Origin: Megalopta genalis
Lineage: Eukaryota; Arthropoda; Insecta; Hymenoptera; Halictidae
Direction of reading: 5' to 3'
Assembly (NCBI RefSeq): GCF_051020955.1
Contig: NW_027476988.1
Location: forward strand, 47,515 to 111,514
Length of the DNA: 64,000 nucleotides
Positions 26,101-39,199 of the stretch are shown in pieces. Made by a program: the position numbers and the translations under genes. Each line of letters starts with the position of its first letter. The first letter of the stretch is position 1. The notes under the pieces are model-generated. The model was given only the letters and a program-made list of their open reading frames with translations, was not told where the DNA came from and made no database searches.

Positions 26101-28527
26101 GCAATGCGATGTAGAAGGTTTAGCTTCAAATCCATGCGAAACAAATTATTTAGCTTCAAACACTTGGGATATAAGTGATATAGCTTCAAATGCAGATGGA
26201 ACAAACGAGTTAGCTTCAAATCCATGCGAAACACATTATTTAGTTGCAAATCATTGCGATGTAGAAGGTTTAGCTTCAAATCCATGCGAAACAAATGATT
26301 TAACATGAGATAGTTGCGATATAAGTGATATAGCTTTAAATGCTGCAGAAACAAACGAGTTAGCTTCAAATCCATGCAAAACAGATGATTATGCTTCATA
26401 TTAATGCGATATAGAACGTTTAGCTTAAAATCCATGCGAAACACATGATTCAACATCAGGTAGTTGCGATATAAGTGATATAGCTTCAAATGCAGACGAA
26501 ACAAACGAGTTAGCTTCAAATCCATGCGAAACACATTATTTAGTTGCAAATCATTGCGATGTAGAAGGTTTATATTCAAATCCATGCGAACCAAATGATT
26601 TAACATCAGATAGTTGCGATATAAATGATATAGCATCAAATGCAGACGAATCAAACGAGATAGTTTCAAATCCAAGCGAAACACATGATATAGCTTCAAA
26701 TCAATGCGATGTAGAAGGTTTAGTTTCAAATCCATGCGAAACAAATTATTTAGCTTCAAACAATTGGGATATAAGTGATATAGCTTCAAATGCAGATGGA
26801 ACAAACGAGTTAGCTTCAAATCCATGCGAAACACATTATTTAGTTGCAAATCATTGCGATGTAGAAGGTTTAGCTTCAAATCCATGCGAAACAAATGATT
26901 TAACATCAGATAGTTGCGATATAAGTGATATAGCTTCAAATGCTGCAGAAACAAACGAGTTAGCTTCAAATCCATGCAAAACAGATGATAATGCTTCATA
27001 TTAATGCGATATAGAACGTTTAGCTTCAAATCCATGCGACACAAATGATTTAGCTTCAGGTACTTGCGATATAAGAGATATAGCTTCAAATGCAGACAAA
27101 ACAAACGAGTTAACTTCATATCCAAGCGAAACACATGATTTAGCTTCAAATCAATGCGATGTGGAAGGTTTAGCTTCAAATCCATGCGACACAAATGATT
27201 TAACGTCAGATACGTGCGATATAATTAATATAGCTTCGAATGCAGGAGAAACAAACGAGTTAGCTTCATATCCAAGGCAAACACATGATTTAGCTTCAAA
27301 TCAATCCTAAGTAGAAGGATTAGCTTCAGATCCATGCGATACAAATGATTTAGCTTCCGATACTTGCGATATAAGAGATATAGCTTCAAATGCAGACGGA
27401 ACAAACGAGTTAGCTTCAAATCCATGCGAAGCACATGATTTAGCTTCAAATCAATTCGAAGTAGAAGGATTAGCTTCGAATCTATGCGATACAAATGATT
27501 TAGCATCAGATACATGCGATATAAGTGATATAGCTTCAAATGCAGGGTAAACAAACGAGTTAGCTTCAAATCCATACAAAACACGTGATTAAGCTTCAGA
27601 TCAATGCGATGTAGAAGATGTAGCTTCAAATCAATGCGAAACAAATGATTTAGCTATAGATACATGCGATCTAAGTGATATAGCTTCAAATGCAGGAGGA
27701 ACAAACGAGTTAGCATCAAATCCATGCGAAGCACATGATTTAGCTTCAAATCAATTCGAAGTAGAAGGATTAGCTTCGAATCTATGCGATACAAATGATT
27801 TAACATCAGATAGTTGCGATATAAGTGCTATAGCTTCAAATGCAGGGGAAACAAACGAGTTAGCTTCAGATCCATGCAAAACAGATGATTATGCTTCAAA
27901 TTAATGCGATATAAAAGGTTGAGCATCAAATCCATGCGACACAAATGTTTTAGCTTCAGAAACTTGCGATATAAGTGATATAGCTTCAAATGAAGACGAA
28001 ACAATCGAGTTAGCTTCATATCCAAGCGAAACACATGATTTAGTTTTAAATCAATGCGATGTAGAAGGTTTAGTTTCAAATCCATGCGAAACAAATTATT
28101 TAGCTTCAAACAATTGGGATATAAGTGATATAGCTTCAAATACAGATGGAACAAACGAGTTAGCTTCAAATCCATGCGAAACACATTATTTAGTTGCAAA
28201 TCATTGCGATGTAGAAGGTTTAGCTTCAAATCCATGCGAAACAAATGATTTAAAATCAGATATTTGCGATATAAGTGATATAGCTTCAAATGCTGCAGAA
28301 ACAAACGAGTTAGCTTCAAATCCATTCAAAACAGATGATTATTCTTCATATTAATGCGATATAGAACGTTTAGCTTCAAATCCGTGCGAAACAAATTATT
28401 TAGTTTCAAACATTTGGGTTATAAGTGATATAGCTTCAAATGCAGATGGAACAAACGAGTTAGCTTCAAATCCATGCGAAACACATCATTTAGTTGCAAA
28501 TCATTGCGATGTAGAAGGTTTAGCTTC

Positions 28528-31500
28528 AAATCCATGCGATACAAATGATTTAGCTTCAGATACTTGCGATATAAGAGATATAGCTTCAAATGCAACGGAA
28601 CAAACGAGTTAGCTTCAAATCCATGCGAAGCACATGATTTAGCTTCAAATCAATTCGAAGTAGAAGGATTAGCTTCGAATCTATGCGATACAAATGATTT
28701 AGCATCAGATACATGCGATATAAGTGATATAGCTTCAAATGCAGGGTAAACAAACGAGTTAGCTTCAAATCCATACAAAACACGTGATTAAGCTTCAGAT
28801 CAATTCGAAGTAGAAGGATTAGCTTCAAATCCATGCGAAACAAATGATTTAGCTTCAAACACTTGGGATATAAGTGATATAGCTTCAAATGCAGATGGAA
28901 CAAACGAGTTAGCTTCAAATCCATGCTAAACACATTATTTAGGTGCAAATCATTGCGATGTAGAAGGTTTAGCTTCAAATCCATGCGAAAGAAATGATTT
29001 AACATCAGATAGTTGCGATATAAGTGATATAGCTTCAAATGCAGACGAATCAAACGAGACAGTTTCAAATCCAAGCGAAACACATGACATAGCTTCAAAT
29101 CAATGCGATGTAGAAGGTTTAGCTTCAAATCCACGCGTAACACATGATTTAGCTTCAAATCAATGCGATATAGAAGGTTTAGCTTCAAATCCATGCCACA
29201 CAAATGATATAGCTTCAGATACTTGCGATATAAAAGATATAGCTTCAAATGCAGATGAAACAAACGAGTTTCTTCAATTCATGCGGAGCACATGATTTAG
29301 TTTCAAATCAATTCAAAGTAGAAGGATTAGCTTCTAATCTATGCGACACAAATGATATAGCTTCAGATACTTGCGATATAAGAGATATAGCTTCAAATGC
29401 AGACGAAACAAACGAGTTAGCTTCATATCCAAGCGAAACACATGATTCAGCTTTAAATCAATGCGATGTAGAAGGTTTAGCTTCACATCCATGCGAAACA
29501 AATGATTTAGCTTCAGATTCTTGCGATATAAGTGATATAGCTACAAATGCAGACTAAAAAACGAGTTAGATTCAAATCCATGCGAAACACATTATTTAGC
29601 TGCAAATCATTGCGATGTAGAAGATTCAGCTTCAAATCCATGCTAAACAAATGATTTAACATCAGATAGTTGCGATATTAGTGATATAGCTTCAAATGCA
29701 GACGAAACAAACGAGATAGTTTCAAATCCAAGCGAAACACATGATTTAGCTTCAAATTAATGCGATGTAGAAGGTTTAGCTTCAAATCCACGCGAAACAC
29801 ATGAATTAGCTTAAAGACTCTTGCGATATAAGTGATATAGCTTCAAATGCAGACGAAACAAACGAGTTAGATTCAAATCGATGCGAAACACATGATTTAG
29901 CTACAAATCAATACGAAGTAGAAAGTTTAGCTTGAAATACATGCGAAACAAATGATTTAGCATTAGATACTTGCGATATAAGTGATATAGATTCAAATGC
30001 AGGGGAAACAAATGAGTTATCTTCAAATCCAAGCATAACACATGATTTAGTTTTAAATCAATGCGATGTAGAAGGTTTAGCTTCAAATCCATGCGAAACT
30101 AATGATTTAGCTTCAGATACTTGCGATATAAGTGATATAGCTTCAAATGCAGACGAAACAATCGAGTTAGCTTCATATCCAAGCGAAACACATGATTTCG
30201 TTTTAAAGCAATGCGATGTAGAAGGTTTAACTTCAAATCCATGCGAAACAAATTATTTAGCTTCAAACACTTGGGATATAAGTGATATAGCTTCAAATGC
30301 AGATGGAACAAACGAGTTATTTACAAATCCATGCGAAACACATTATTTAGTTGCAAATCATTGCGATGTAGAAGGTTTAGCTTCAAATCCATGCGAAATA
30401 AGTGATTTAACATCAGATAGTTGCGATATAAGTGATATAGCTTCAAATGCTGCAGAAACAAACGAGTTAGCTTCAAATCCATGCAAAACAGATGATTATG
30501 CTTCATATTAATGCGATATAGAACGTTTAGCTTCAAATCCATGCGACACAAATGATTTAGCTTCAGGTACTTGCGATATAAGAGATATAGCTTCAAATGC
30601 AGACAAAACAAACGAGTTAACTTCATATCCAAGGCAAACACATGATTTAGCTTCAAATCAATCCTAAGTAGAAGGATTAGCTTCAAATCCATGCGATACA
30701 AATGATTTAGCTTCAGATACTTGCGATATAAGAGATATAGCTTCAAATGCAACGGAACAAACGAGTTAGCTTCAAATCCATGCGAAGCACATGATTTAGC
30801 TTCAAATCAATTCGAAGTAGAAGGATTAGCTTCGAATCTATGCGATACAAATGATTTAGCATCAGATACATGCGATATAAGTGATATAGCTTCAAATGCA
30901 GGGTAAACAAACGAGTTAGCTTCAAATCCATACAAAACACGTGATTAAGCTTCAGATCAATTCGAAGTAGAAGGATTAGCTTCAAATCCATGCGAAACAA
31001 ATGATTTAGCTTCAAACACTTGGGATATAAGTGATATAGCTTCAAATGCAGATGGAACAAACGAGTTAGCTTCAAATCCATGCTAAACACATTATTTAGG
31101 TGCAAATCATTGCGATGTAGAAGGTTTAGCTTCAAATCCGTGCGAAAGAAATGATTTAACATCAGATAGTTGCGATATAAGTGATATAGCTTCAAATGCA
31201 GACGAATCAAACGAGATAGTTTCAAATCCAAGCGAAACACATGACATAGCTTCAAATCAATGCGATGTAGAAGGTTTAGCTTCAAATCCACGCGTAACAC
31301 ATGATTTAGCTTCAAATCAATGCGATATAGAAGGTTTAGCTTCAAATCCATGCCACACAAATGATATAGCTTCAGATACTTGCGATATAAGAGATATAGC
31401 TTCAAATGCAGATGAAACAAACGAGTTTCTTCAATTCATGCGAAGCACATGATTTAGTTTCAAATCAATTCAAAGTAGAAGGATTAGCTTCAAATCTATG

Positions 31501-34500
31501 CGAAACAAATGATTTAACATCAGATAGTTGCGATATAAGTGATATAGCTTCAAATACAGACGAAACAAACGAGATTGCTTCAAATCCAAGCGAAACACAT
31601 GATTTAGCTTCAAATCAATGCGATGTAGAAGGTTTAGCTTCAAATCCACGCGAAACACATGATTTAGCTTCAACTCAATTCGATGTAGAAGCTTTAGCTT
31701 CAAATCCATGCGAAACAAATTATTTAGCTTCAAACACTTGGGATATAAGTGATATAGCTTCAAATGCAGATGGAACAAACGAGCTAGCTTCAAATCCATG
31801 CGAAACACATTATTTAGTTGCAAATCATTGCGATGTAGAAGGTTTAGCTTCAAATCCATGCGAAACAAATGATTTAACATCAGATAGTTGCGATATAAGT
31901 GATATAGCTTCAAATGCTGCAGAAACAAACGAGTTAGCTTTCAATCCATGCGAAACACATGATTTAGCTGCAAATCAATGCGATGTAGAAGGTTTAGCTT
32001 CAAATCCTTGCGACACAAATGATTTAGCTTCAGATACTTGCGATATAAGAGATATAGCTTCAAATTCAGACGAAACAAACGAGTTAGCTTCATATCCAAG
32101 CGAAACACATGATTTAGTTTTAAATCAATGCGATGTAGAAGGTTTAGCTTCAAATCCATGCGAAACAAATGATTTAGCATCAGATACTTGCGATATAAGT
32201 GATATAGCTTCAAATGCAGACGAAACAAACGAGTTAGCTTCATATCCAAGCGAAACACATGATTTCGTTTTAAAGCAATGCGATGTAGAAGGTTTAGCTT
32301 CAAATCCATGCGAAACAAATTATTTAGCTTCAAACACTTGGGATATAAGTGATATAGCTTCAAATGCAGATGGAACAAACGAGTTAGCTTCAAATCCATG
32401 CGAAACACATTATTTAGTTGCAAATCATTGCGATGTAGAAGGTTTAGCTTCAAATCCATGCGAAACAAATGATTTAACATGAGATAGTTGCGATATAAGT
32501 GATATAGCTTTAAATGCTGCAGAAACAAACGAGTTAGCTTCAAATCCATGCAAAACAGATGATTATGCTTCATATTAATGCGATATAGAACGTTTAGCTT
32601 AAAATCCATGCGAAACACATGATTCAACATCAGGTAGTTGCGATATAAGTGATATAGCTTCAAATGCAGACGAAACAAACGAGTTAGCTTCAAATCCATG
32701 CGAAACACATTATTTAGTTGCAAATCATTGCGATGTAGAAGGTTTATATTCAAATCCATGCGAACCAAATGATTTAACATCAGATAGTTGCGATATAAAT
32801 GATATAGCATCAAATGCAGACGAATCAAACGAGATAGTTTCAAATCCAAGCGAAACACATGATATAGCTTCAAATCAATGCGATGTAGAAGGTTTAGTTT
32901 CAAATCCATGCGAAACAAATTATTTAGCTTCAAACAATTGGGATATAAGTGATATAGCTTCAAATGCAGATGGAACAAACGAGTTAGCTTCAAATCCATG
33001 CGAAACACATTATTTAGTTGCAAATCATTGCGATGTAGAAGGTTTAGCTTCAAATCCATGCGAAACAAATGATTTAACATCAGATAGTTGCGATATAAGT
33101 GATATAGCTTCAAATGCTGCAGAAACAAACGAGTTAGCTTCAAATCCATGCAAAACAGATGATAATGCTTCATATTAATGCGATATAGAACGTTTAGCTT
33201 CAAATCCATGCGACACAAATGATTTAGCTTCAGGTACTTGCGATATAAGAGATATAGCTTCAAATGCAGACAAAACAAACGAGTTAACTTCATATCCAAG
33301 CGAAACACATGATTTAGCTTCAAATCAATGCGATGTGGAAGGTTTAGCTTCAAATCCATGCGACACAAATGATTTAACGTCAGATACGTGCGATATAATT
33401 AATATAGCTTCGAATGCAGGAGAAACAAACGAGTTAGCTTCATATCCAAGGCAAACACATGATTTAGCTTCAAATCAATCCTAAGTAGAAGGATTAGCTT
33501 CAGATCCATGCGATACAAATGATTTAGCTTCCGATACTTGCGATATAAGAGATATAGCTTCAAATGCAGACGGAACAAACGAGTTAGCTTCAAATCCATG
33601 CGAAGCACATGATTTAGCTTCAAATCAATTCGAAGTAGAAGGATTAGCTTCGAATCTATGCGATACAAATGATTTAGCATCAGATACATGCGATATAAGT
33701 GATATAGCTTCAAATGCAGGGTAAACAAACGAGTTAGCTTCAAATCCATACAAAACACGTGATTAAGCTTCAGATCAATGCGATGTAGAAGATGTAGCTT
33801 CAAATCAATGCGAAACAAATGATTTAGCTATAGATACATGCGATCTAAGTGATATAGCTTCAAATGCAGGAGGAACAAACGAGTTAGCATCAAATCCATG
33901 CGAAGCACATGATTTAGCTTCAAATCAATTCGAAGTAGAAGGATTAGCTTCGAATCTATGCGATACAAATGATTTAACATCAGATAGTTGCGATATAAGT
34001 GCTATAGCTTCAAATGCAGGGGAAACAAACGAGTTAGCTTCAGATCCATGCAAAACAGATGATTATGCTTCAAATTAATGCGATATAAAAGGTTGAGCAT
34101 CAAATCCATGCGACACAAATGTTTTAGCTTCAGAAACTTGCGATATAAGTGATATAGCTTCAAATGAAGACGAAACAATCGAGTTAGCTTCATATCCAAG
34201 CGAAACACATGATTTAGTTTTAAATCAATGCGATGTAGAAGGTTTAGTTTCAAATCCATGCGAAACAAATTATTTAGCTTCAAACAATTGGGATATAAGT
34301 GATATAGCTTCAAATACAGATGGAACAAACGAGTTAGCTTCAAATCCATGCGAAACACATTATTTAGTTGCAAATCATTGCGATGTAGAAGGTTTAGCTT
34401 CAAATCCATGCGAAACAAATGATTTAAAATCAGATATTTGCGATATAAGTGATATAGCTTCAAATGCTGCAGAAACAAACGAGTTAGCTTCAAATCCATT

Positions 34501-34710
34501 CAAAACAGATGATTATTCTTCATATTAATGCGATATAGAACGTTTAGCTTCAAATCCGTGCGAAACAAATTATTTAGTTTCAAACATTTGGGTTATAAGT
34601 GATATAGCTTCAAATGCAGATGGAACAAACGAGTTAGCTTCAAATCCATGCGAAACACATCATTTAGTTGCAAATCATTGCGATGTAGAAGGTTTAGCTT
34701 CAAATCCATG
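28528..34710. repeat. 6174-bp tandem duplication, copy 2
   Basis: This repeats 22,354-28,527 directly. The join is near 28,530, where CATCATTTAGTTGC sequence runs into CCATGCGATACAAATG. The right limit is near 34,711, where CCATGCGAAACAAATG replaces CCATGCGATACAAATG. Even rare variants are preserved, such as CAACTCAATTCGATG at about 25,498 and 31,672, and the TAACATGAGATAG stop at about 26,301 and 32,475. This indicates a very recent event or an assembly artefact. Confidence 0.9.
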
Positions 34711-36100
34711 CGAAACAAATGATTTAACATCAGATAGTTGCGATATAAGTGATATAGCTTCAAATGCTGCAGAAACAAACGAGTTAGCTTCAAATCCATG
34801 CAAAACAGATGATTATGCTTCATATTATGCGATATAGAACGTTTAGCTTAAAATCCATGCGAAACACATGATTCAACATCAGGTAGTTGCGATATAAGTG
34901 ATATAGCTTCAAATGCAGATGAAACAAACGAGTTAGCTTCAAATCCATGCGAAACACATGATTTAGCTGCAAATCAATGCGATGTAGAAGATTTAGCTTC
35001 AAATCCATGCGAAACAAATGATTTAACATCAGATAGTTGCGATATAAGTGATATAGCTTCAAATGCAGACGAATCAAACGAGAAGGTTTTAAATCCAAAC
35101 GAAACACATGACTTAGCCTCAAATCAATGCGATGTAGAAGGTTTAGCTTCAAATCCACGCGAAACACATGATTTAGCTTCAAATCAATGCGATGTAGAAG
35201 GTTTAGCTTCAAATCAATGCGATGTAGACGGTTTAGCTTCAAATCCACGCGAAACACTTGATTTAGCTTCATATCAATGCGATATAGAAGGTTTAGCTTC
35301 AAATCCATGCGACACAAATGATATAGCTTCAGATACTTGCGATATGAGAGCTATAGCTTCAAATGCAGACGGAACAAACAAGTTAGCTTCAAATCCATGC
35401 GAAGCACATGATTTAGCTTCAAATCAATTCGAAGTAGAAGGATTAGCTTCAAATCTATGCGAAACAAATGATTTAACATCAGATAGTTGCGATATAAGTG
35501 AATTAGCTACAAATGCAGGGGAAACAAACGAGTTAGCTTCAAATCAATACAAAACACGTGATTAACTTTCAAATCAATGCGATGTAGAAGGTTTATATTC
35601 AAATCCATGCGAACCAAATGATTTAACATCAGATAGTTGCGATATAAATGATATAGCATCAAATGCAGACGAATCAAACAAGATAGTTTCAAATCCAAGC
35701 GAAACACATGATATAGCTTCAAATCAATGCGATGTAGAAGGTTTAGTTTCAAATCCATGCGAAACAAATTATTTAGCTTCAAACAATTGGGATATAAGTG
35801 ATATAGCTTCAAATGCAGATGGAACAAACGAGTTAGCTTCAAATCCATGCGAAACACATTATTTAGTTGCAAATCATTGCGATGTAGAAGGTTTAGCTTC
35901 AAATCCATGCGAAACAAATGATTTAACATCAGATAGTTGCGATATAAGTGATATAGCTTCAAATGCTGCAGAAACAAACGAGTTAGCTTCAAATCCATGC
36001 AAAACAGATGATTATGCTTCATATTAATGCGATATAGAACGTTTAGCTTCAAATCCGTGCGAAACAAATTATTTAGTTTCAAACATTTGGGTTATAAGTG
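33898..36100. repeat. 3090-bp-offset duplication, copy 1 (partner 36,988-39,190)
   Basis: Sequence matches 3090 bp downstream (103 monomers), including the 29-bp marker f at 34,814 and the doubled type-C monomers near 35,190-35,240. Within the pair, about 34,150-34,255 and its partner differ strongly (GAAGACGAAACAATCGAG against GCAGACGGAACAAACGAG), a conversion-like patch. Scattered single differences include AGAAGGTTTT against AGATGGTTTT near 35,083. The left part overlaps the end of the 6174-bp copy 2. Confidence 0.85.
34814..34842 (+). repeat. 29-bp indel-marker monomer, family f (CATATTATGCGATATAG)
   Basis: The common monomer with CATATTAATGCG has lost one A and reads CATATTATGCG. The only other copy seen is at 37,904-37,932, exactly 3090 bp away. 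The marker is confined to this duplication, so the deletion arose shortly before it. Confidence 0.88.
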
Positions 36101-36987
36101 ATATAGCTTCAAATGCAGATGGAACAAACGAGTTAGCTTCAAATCCATGCGAAACAGATGATTATGCTTCATATTAATGCGATATAGAACGTTTAGCTTA
36201 AAATCCATGCGAAACACATGATTCAACATCAGGTAGTTGCGATATAAGTGATATAGCTTCAAATGCAGACGAAACAAACGAGTTAGCTTCAAGTCCATGC
36301 GAAACACATTATTTAGTTGCAAATCATTGCGATGTAGAAGGTTTAGCTTCAAATCCATGCGAAACAAATGATTTAACATCAGATAGTTGCGATATAAGTG
36401 ATATAGCTTCAAATGCTGCAGAAACAAACGAGTTAGCTTCAAATCCATGCAAAACAGATGATTATGCTTCATATTAATGCGATATAGAACGTTTAGCTTA
36501 AAATCCATGCGAAACACATGATTCAACATCAGGTAGTTGCGATATAAGTGATATAGCTTCAAATGCAGACGAAACAAACGAGTTAGCTTCAAATCAATGC
36601 GAAACAAATGATTTAGCTATAGATACATGCGATCTAAGTGATATAGCTTCAAATGCAGGAGGAACAAACGAGTTAGCATCAAATCCATGCAAAAACTCAT
36701 GATGAATCTTCAAATCAATGCTATGTAGAAGCTTTAGCTTCAAATCCATGAGACACAAATGATTTAGCTTCAGATACTTGCGATATAAGAGATATAGCTT
36801 CAAATTCAGTCGAAACAAACGAGTTAGCTTCATATCCAAGCCAAACACATGATTTAGCTGCAAATCAATTTGAAGTAGAAGGATTAGCTTCAAATCCATG
36901 CGATACAAATGATTTAGCTTCAGATACTTGCGATATAAGAGATATAGATTCAAATGCAGACGGAACAAACGAGTTAGCTTCAAATCC

Positions 36988-39190
36988 ATGCGAAGCACAT
37001 GATTTAGCTTCAAATCAATTCGAAGTAGAAGGATTAGCTTCGAATCTATGCGATACAAATGATTTAACATCAGATAGTTGCGATATAAGTGCTATAGCTT
37101 CAAATGCAGGGGAAACAAACGAGTTAGCTTCAGATCCATGCAAAACAGATGATTATGCTTCAAATTAATGCGATATAAAAGGTTGAGCATCAAATCCATG
37201 CGACACAAATGTTTTAGCTTCAGAAACTTGCGATATAAGAGATATAGCTTCAAATGCAGACGGAACAAACGAGTTAGCTTCATATCCAAGCGAAACACAT
37301 GATATAGCTTCAAATCAATGCGATGTAGAAGGTTTAGCTTCAAATCCATGCGAAACAAATTATTTAGCTTCAAACAATTGGGATATAAGTGATATAGCTT
37401 CAAATACAGATGGAACAAACGAGTTAGCTTCAAATCCATGCGAAACACATTATTTAGTTGCAAATCATTGCGATGTAGAAGGTTTAGCTTCAAATCCATG
37501 CGAAACAAATGATTTAAAATCAGATATTTGCGATATAAGTGATATAGCTTCAAATGCTGCAGAAACAAACGAGTTAGCTTCAAATCCATGCAAAACAGAT
37601 GATTATGCTTCATATTAATGCGATATAGAACGTTTAGCTTCAAATCCGTGCGAAACAAATTATTTAGTTTCAAACATTTGGGTTATAAGTGATATAGCTT
37701 CAAATGCAGATGGAACAAACGAGTTAGCTTCAAATCCATGCGAAACACATCATTTAGTTGCAAATCATTGCGATGTAGAAGGTTTAGCTTCAAATCCATG
37801 CGAAACAAATGATTTAACATCAGATAGTTGCGATATAAGTGATATAGCTTCAAATGCTGCAGAAACAAACGAGTTAGCTTCAAATCCATGCAAAACAGAT
37901 GATTATGCTTCATATTATGCGATATAGAACATTTAGCTTAAAATCCATGCGAAACACATGATTCAACATCAGGTAGTTGCGATATAAGTGATATAGCTTC
38001 AAATGCAGACGAAACAAACGAGTTAGCTTCAAATCCATGCGAAACACATGATTTAGCTGCAAATCAATGCGATGTAGAAGATTTAGCTTCAAATCCATGC
38101 GAAACAAATGATTTAACATCAGATAGTTGCGATATAAGTGATATAGCTTCAAATGCAGACGAATCAAACGAGATGGTTTTAAATCCAAACGAAACACATG
38201 ACTTAGCCTCAAATCAATGCGATGTAGAAGGTTTAGCTTCAAATCCACGCGAAACACATGATTTAGCTTCAAATCAATGCGATGTAGAAGGTTTAGCTTC
38301 AAATCAATGCGATGTAGACGGTTTAGCTTCAAATCCACGCGAAACACTTGATTTAGCTTCATATCAATGCGATATAGAAGGTTTAGCTTCAAATCCATGC
38401 GACACAAATGATATAGCTTCAGATACTTGCGATATGAGAGCTATAGCTTCAAATGCAGACGGAACAAACAAGTTAGCTTCAAATCCATGCGAAGCACATG
38501 ATTTAGCTTCAAATCAATTCGAAGTAGAAGGATTAGCTTCAAATCTATGCGAAACAAATGATTTAACATCAGATAGTTGCGATATAAGTGAATTAGCTAC
38601 AAATGCAGGGGAAACAAACGAGTTAGCTTCAAATCAATACAAAACACGTGATTAACTTTCAAATCAATGCGATGTAGAAGGTTTATATTCAAATCCATGC
38701 GAACCAAATGATTTAAAATCAGATAGTTGCGATATAAATGATATAGCATCAAATGCAGACGAATCAAACAAGATAGTTTCAAATCCAAGCGAAACACATG
38801 ATATAGCTTCAAATCAATGCGATGTAGAAGGTTTAGTTTCAAATCCATGCGAAACAAATTATTTAGCTTCAAACAATTGGGATATAAGTGATATAGCTTC
38901 AAATGCAGATGGAACAAACGAGTTAGCTTCAAATCCATGCGAAACACATTATTTAGTTGCAAATCATTGCGATGTAGAAGGTTTAGCTTCAAATCCATGC
39001 GAAACAAATGATTTAACATCAGATAGTTGCGATATAAGTGATATAGCTTCAAATGCTGCAGAAACAAACGAGTTAGCTTCAAATCCATGCAAAACAGATG
39101 ATTATGCTTCATATTAATGCGATATAGAACGTTTAGCTTCAAATCCGTGCGAAACAAGTTATTTAGTTTCAAACATTTGGGTTATAAGTG
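36988..39190. repeat. 3090-bp-offset duplication, copy 2
   Basis: This is the partner of 33,898-36,100. At its right end the downstream sequence skips exactly one 150-bp pentamer: the base after 39,200 corresponds to 36,251 rather than 36,101. Further on, near 39,841, a B-C monomer pair (60 bp) is also missing compared with the equivalent left-domain sequence. Both losses are whole-monomer multiples, as expected from unequal exchange in register. Confidence 0.83.
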
Positions 39191-39199
39191 ATATAGCTT

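Larger units (their letters stand above)
22354..28527. repeat. 6174-bp tandem duplication, copy 1
   Basis: Every landmark in this interval recurs 6174 bp later: markers a, b, d and e, and the open stretches at 22,412, 25,232, 25,767 and 27,225. By eye the copies look almost free of substitutions. The period is 206 monomers minus 6 bp, the sum of internal indels. The left boundary lies within the shared monomer near 22,340-22,366. The copy contains an internal pair of about 845-bp segments at offset 2157 (about 22,313-23,155 and 24,470-25,312). Confidence 0.9.

Noticed and set aside
25232..26308. 358-codon forward open frame (and its copy at 31,406-32,482) as a Cys-containing repeat protein
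   Set aside because: It is pure decapeptide repeat, starts by chance at an ATG in the array and ends at a TGA created by one substitution (TAACATGAGATAG). It has no unique domain, no upstream signals and no wobble bias. The second copy is only the 6174-bp duplicate.
22354..34710. Calling the 6174-bp duplication definitely an assembly error
   Set aside because: Near-identity alone cannot separate a recent duplication from an artefact; read depth and spanning reads are needed, so it is reported as real with that caveat.
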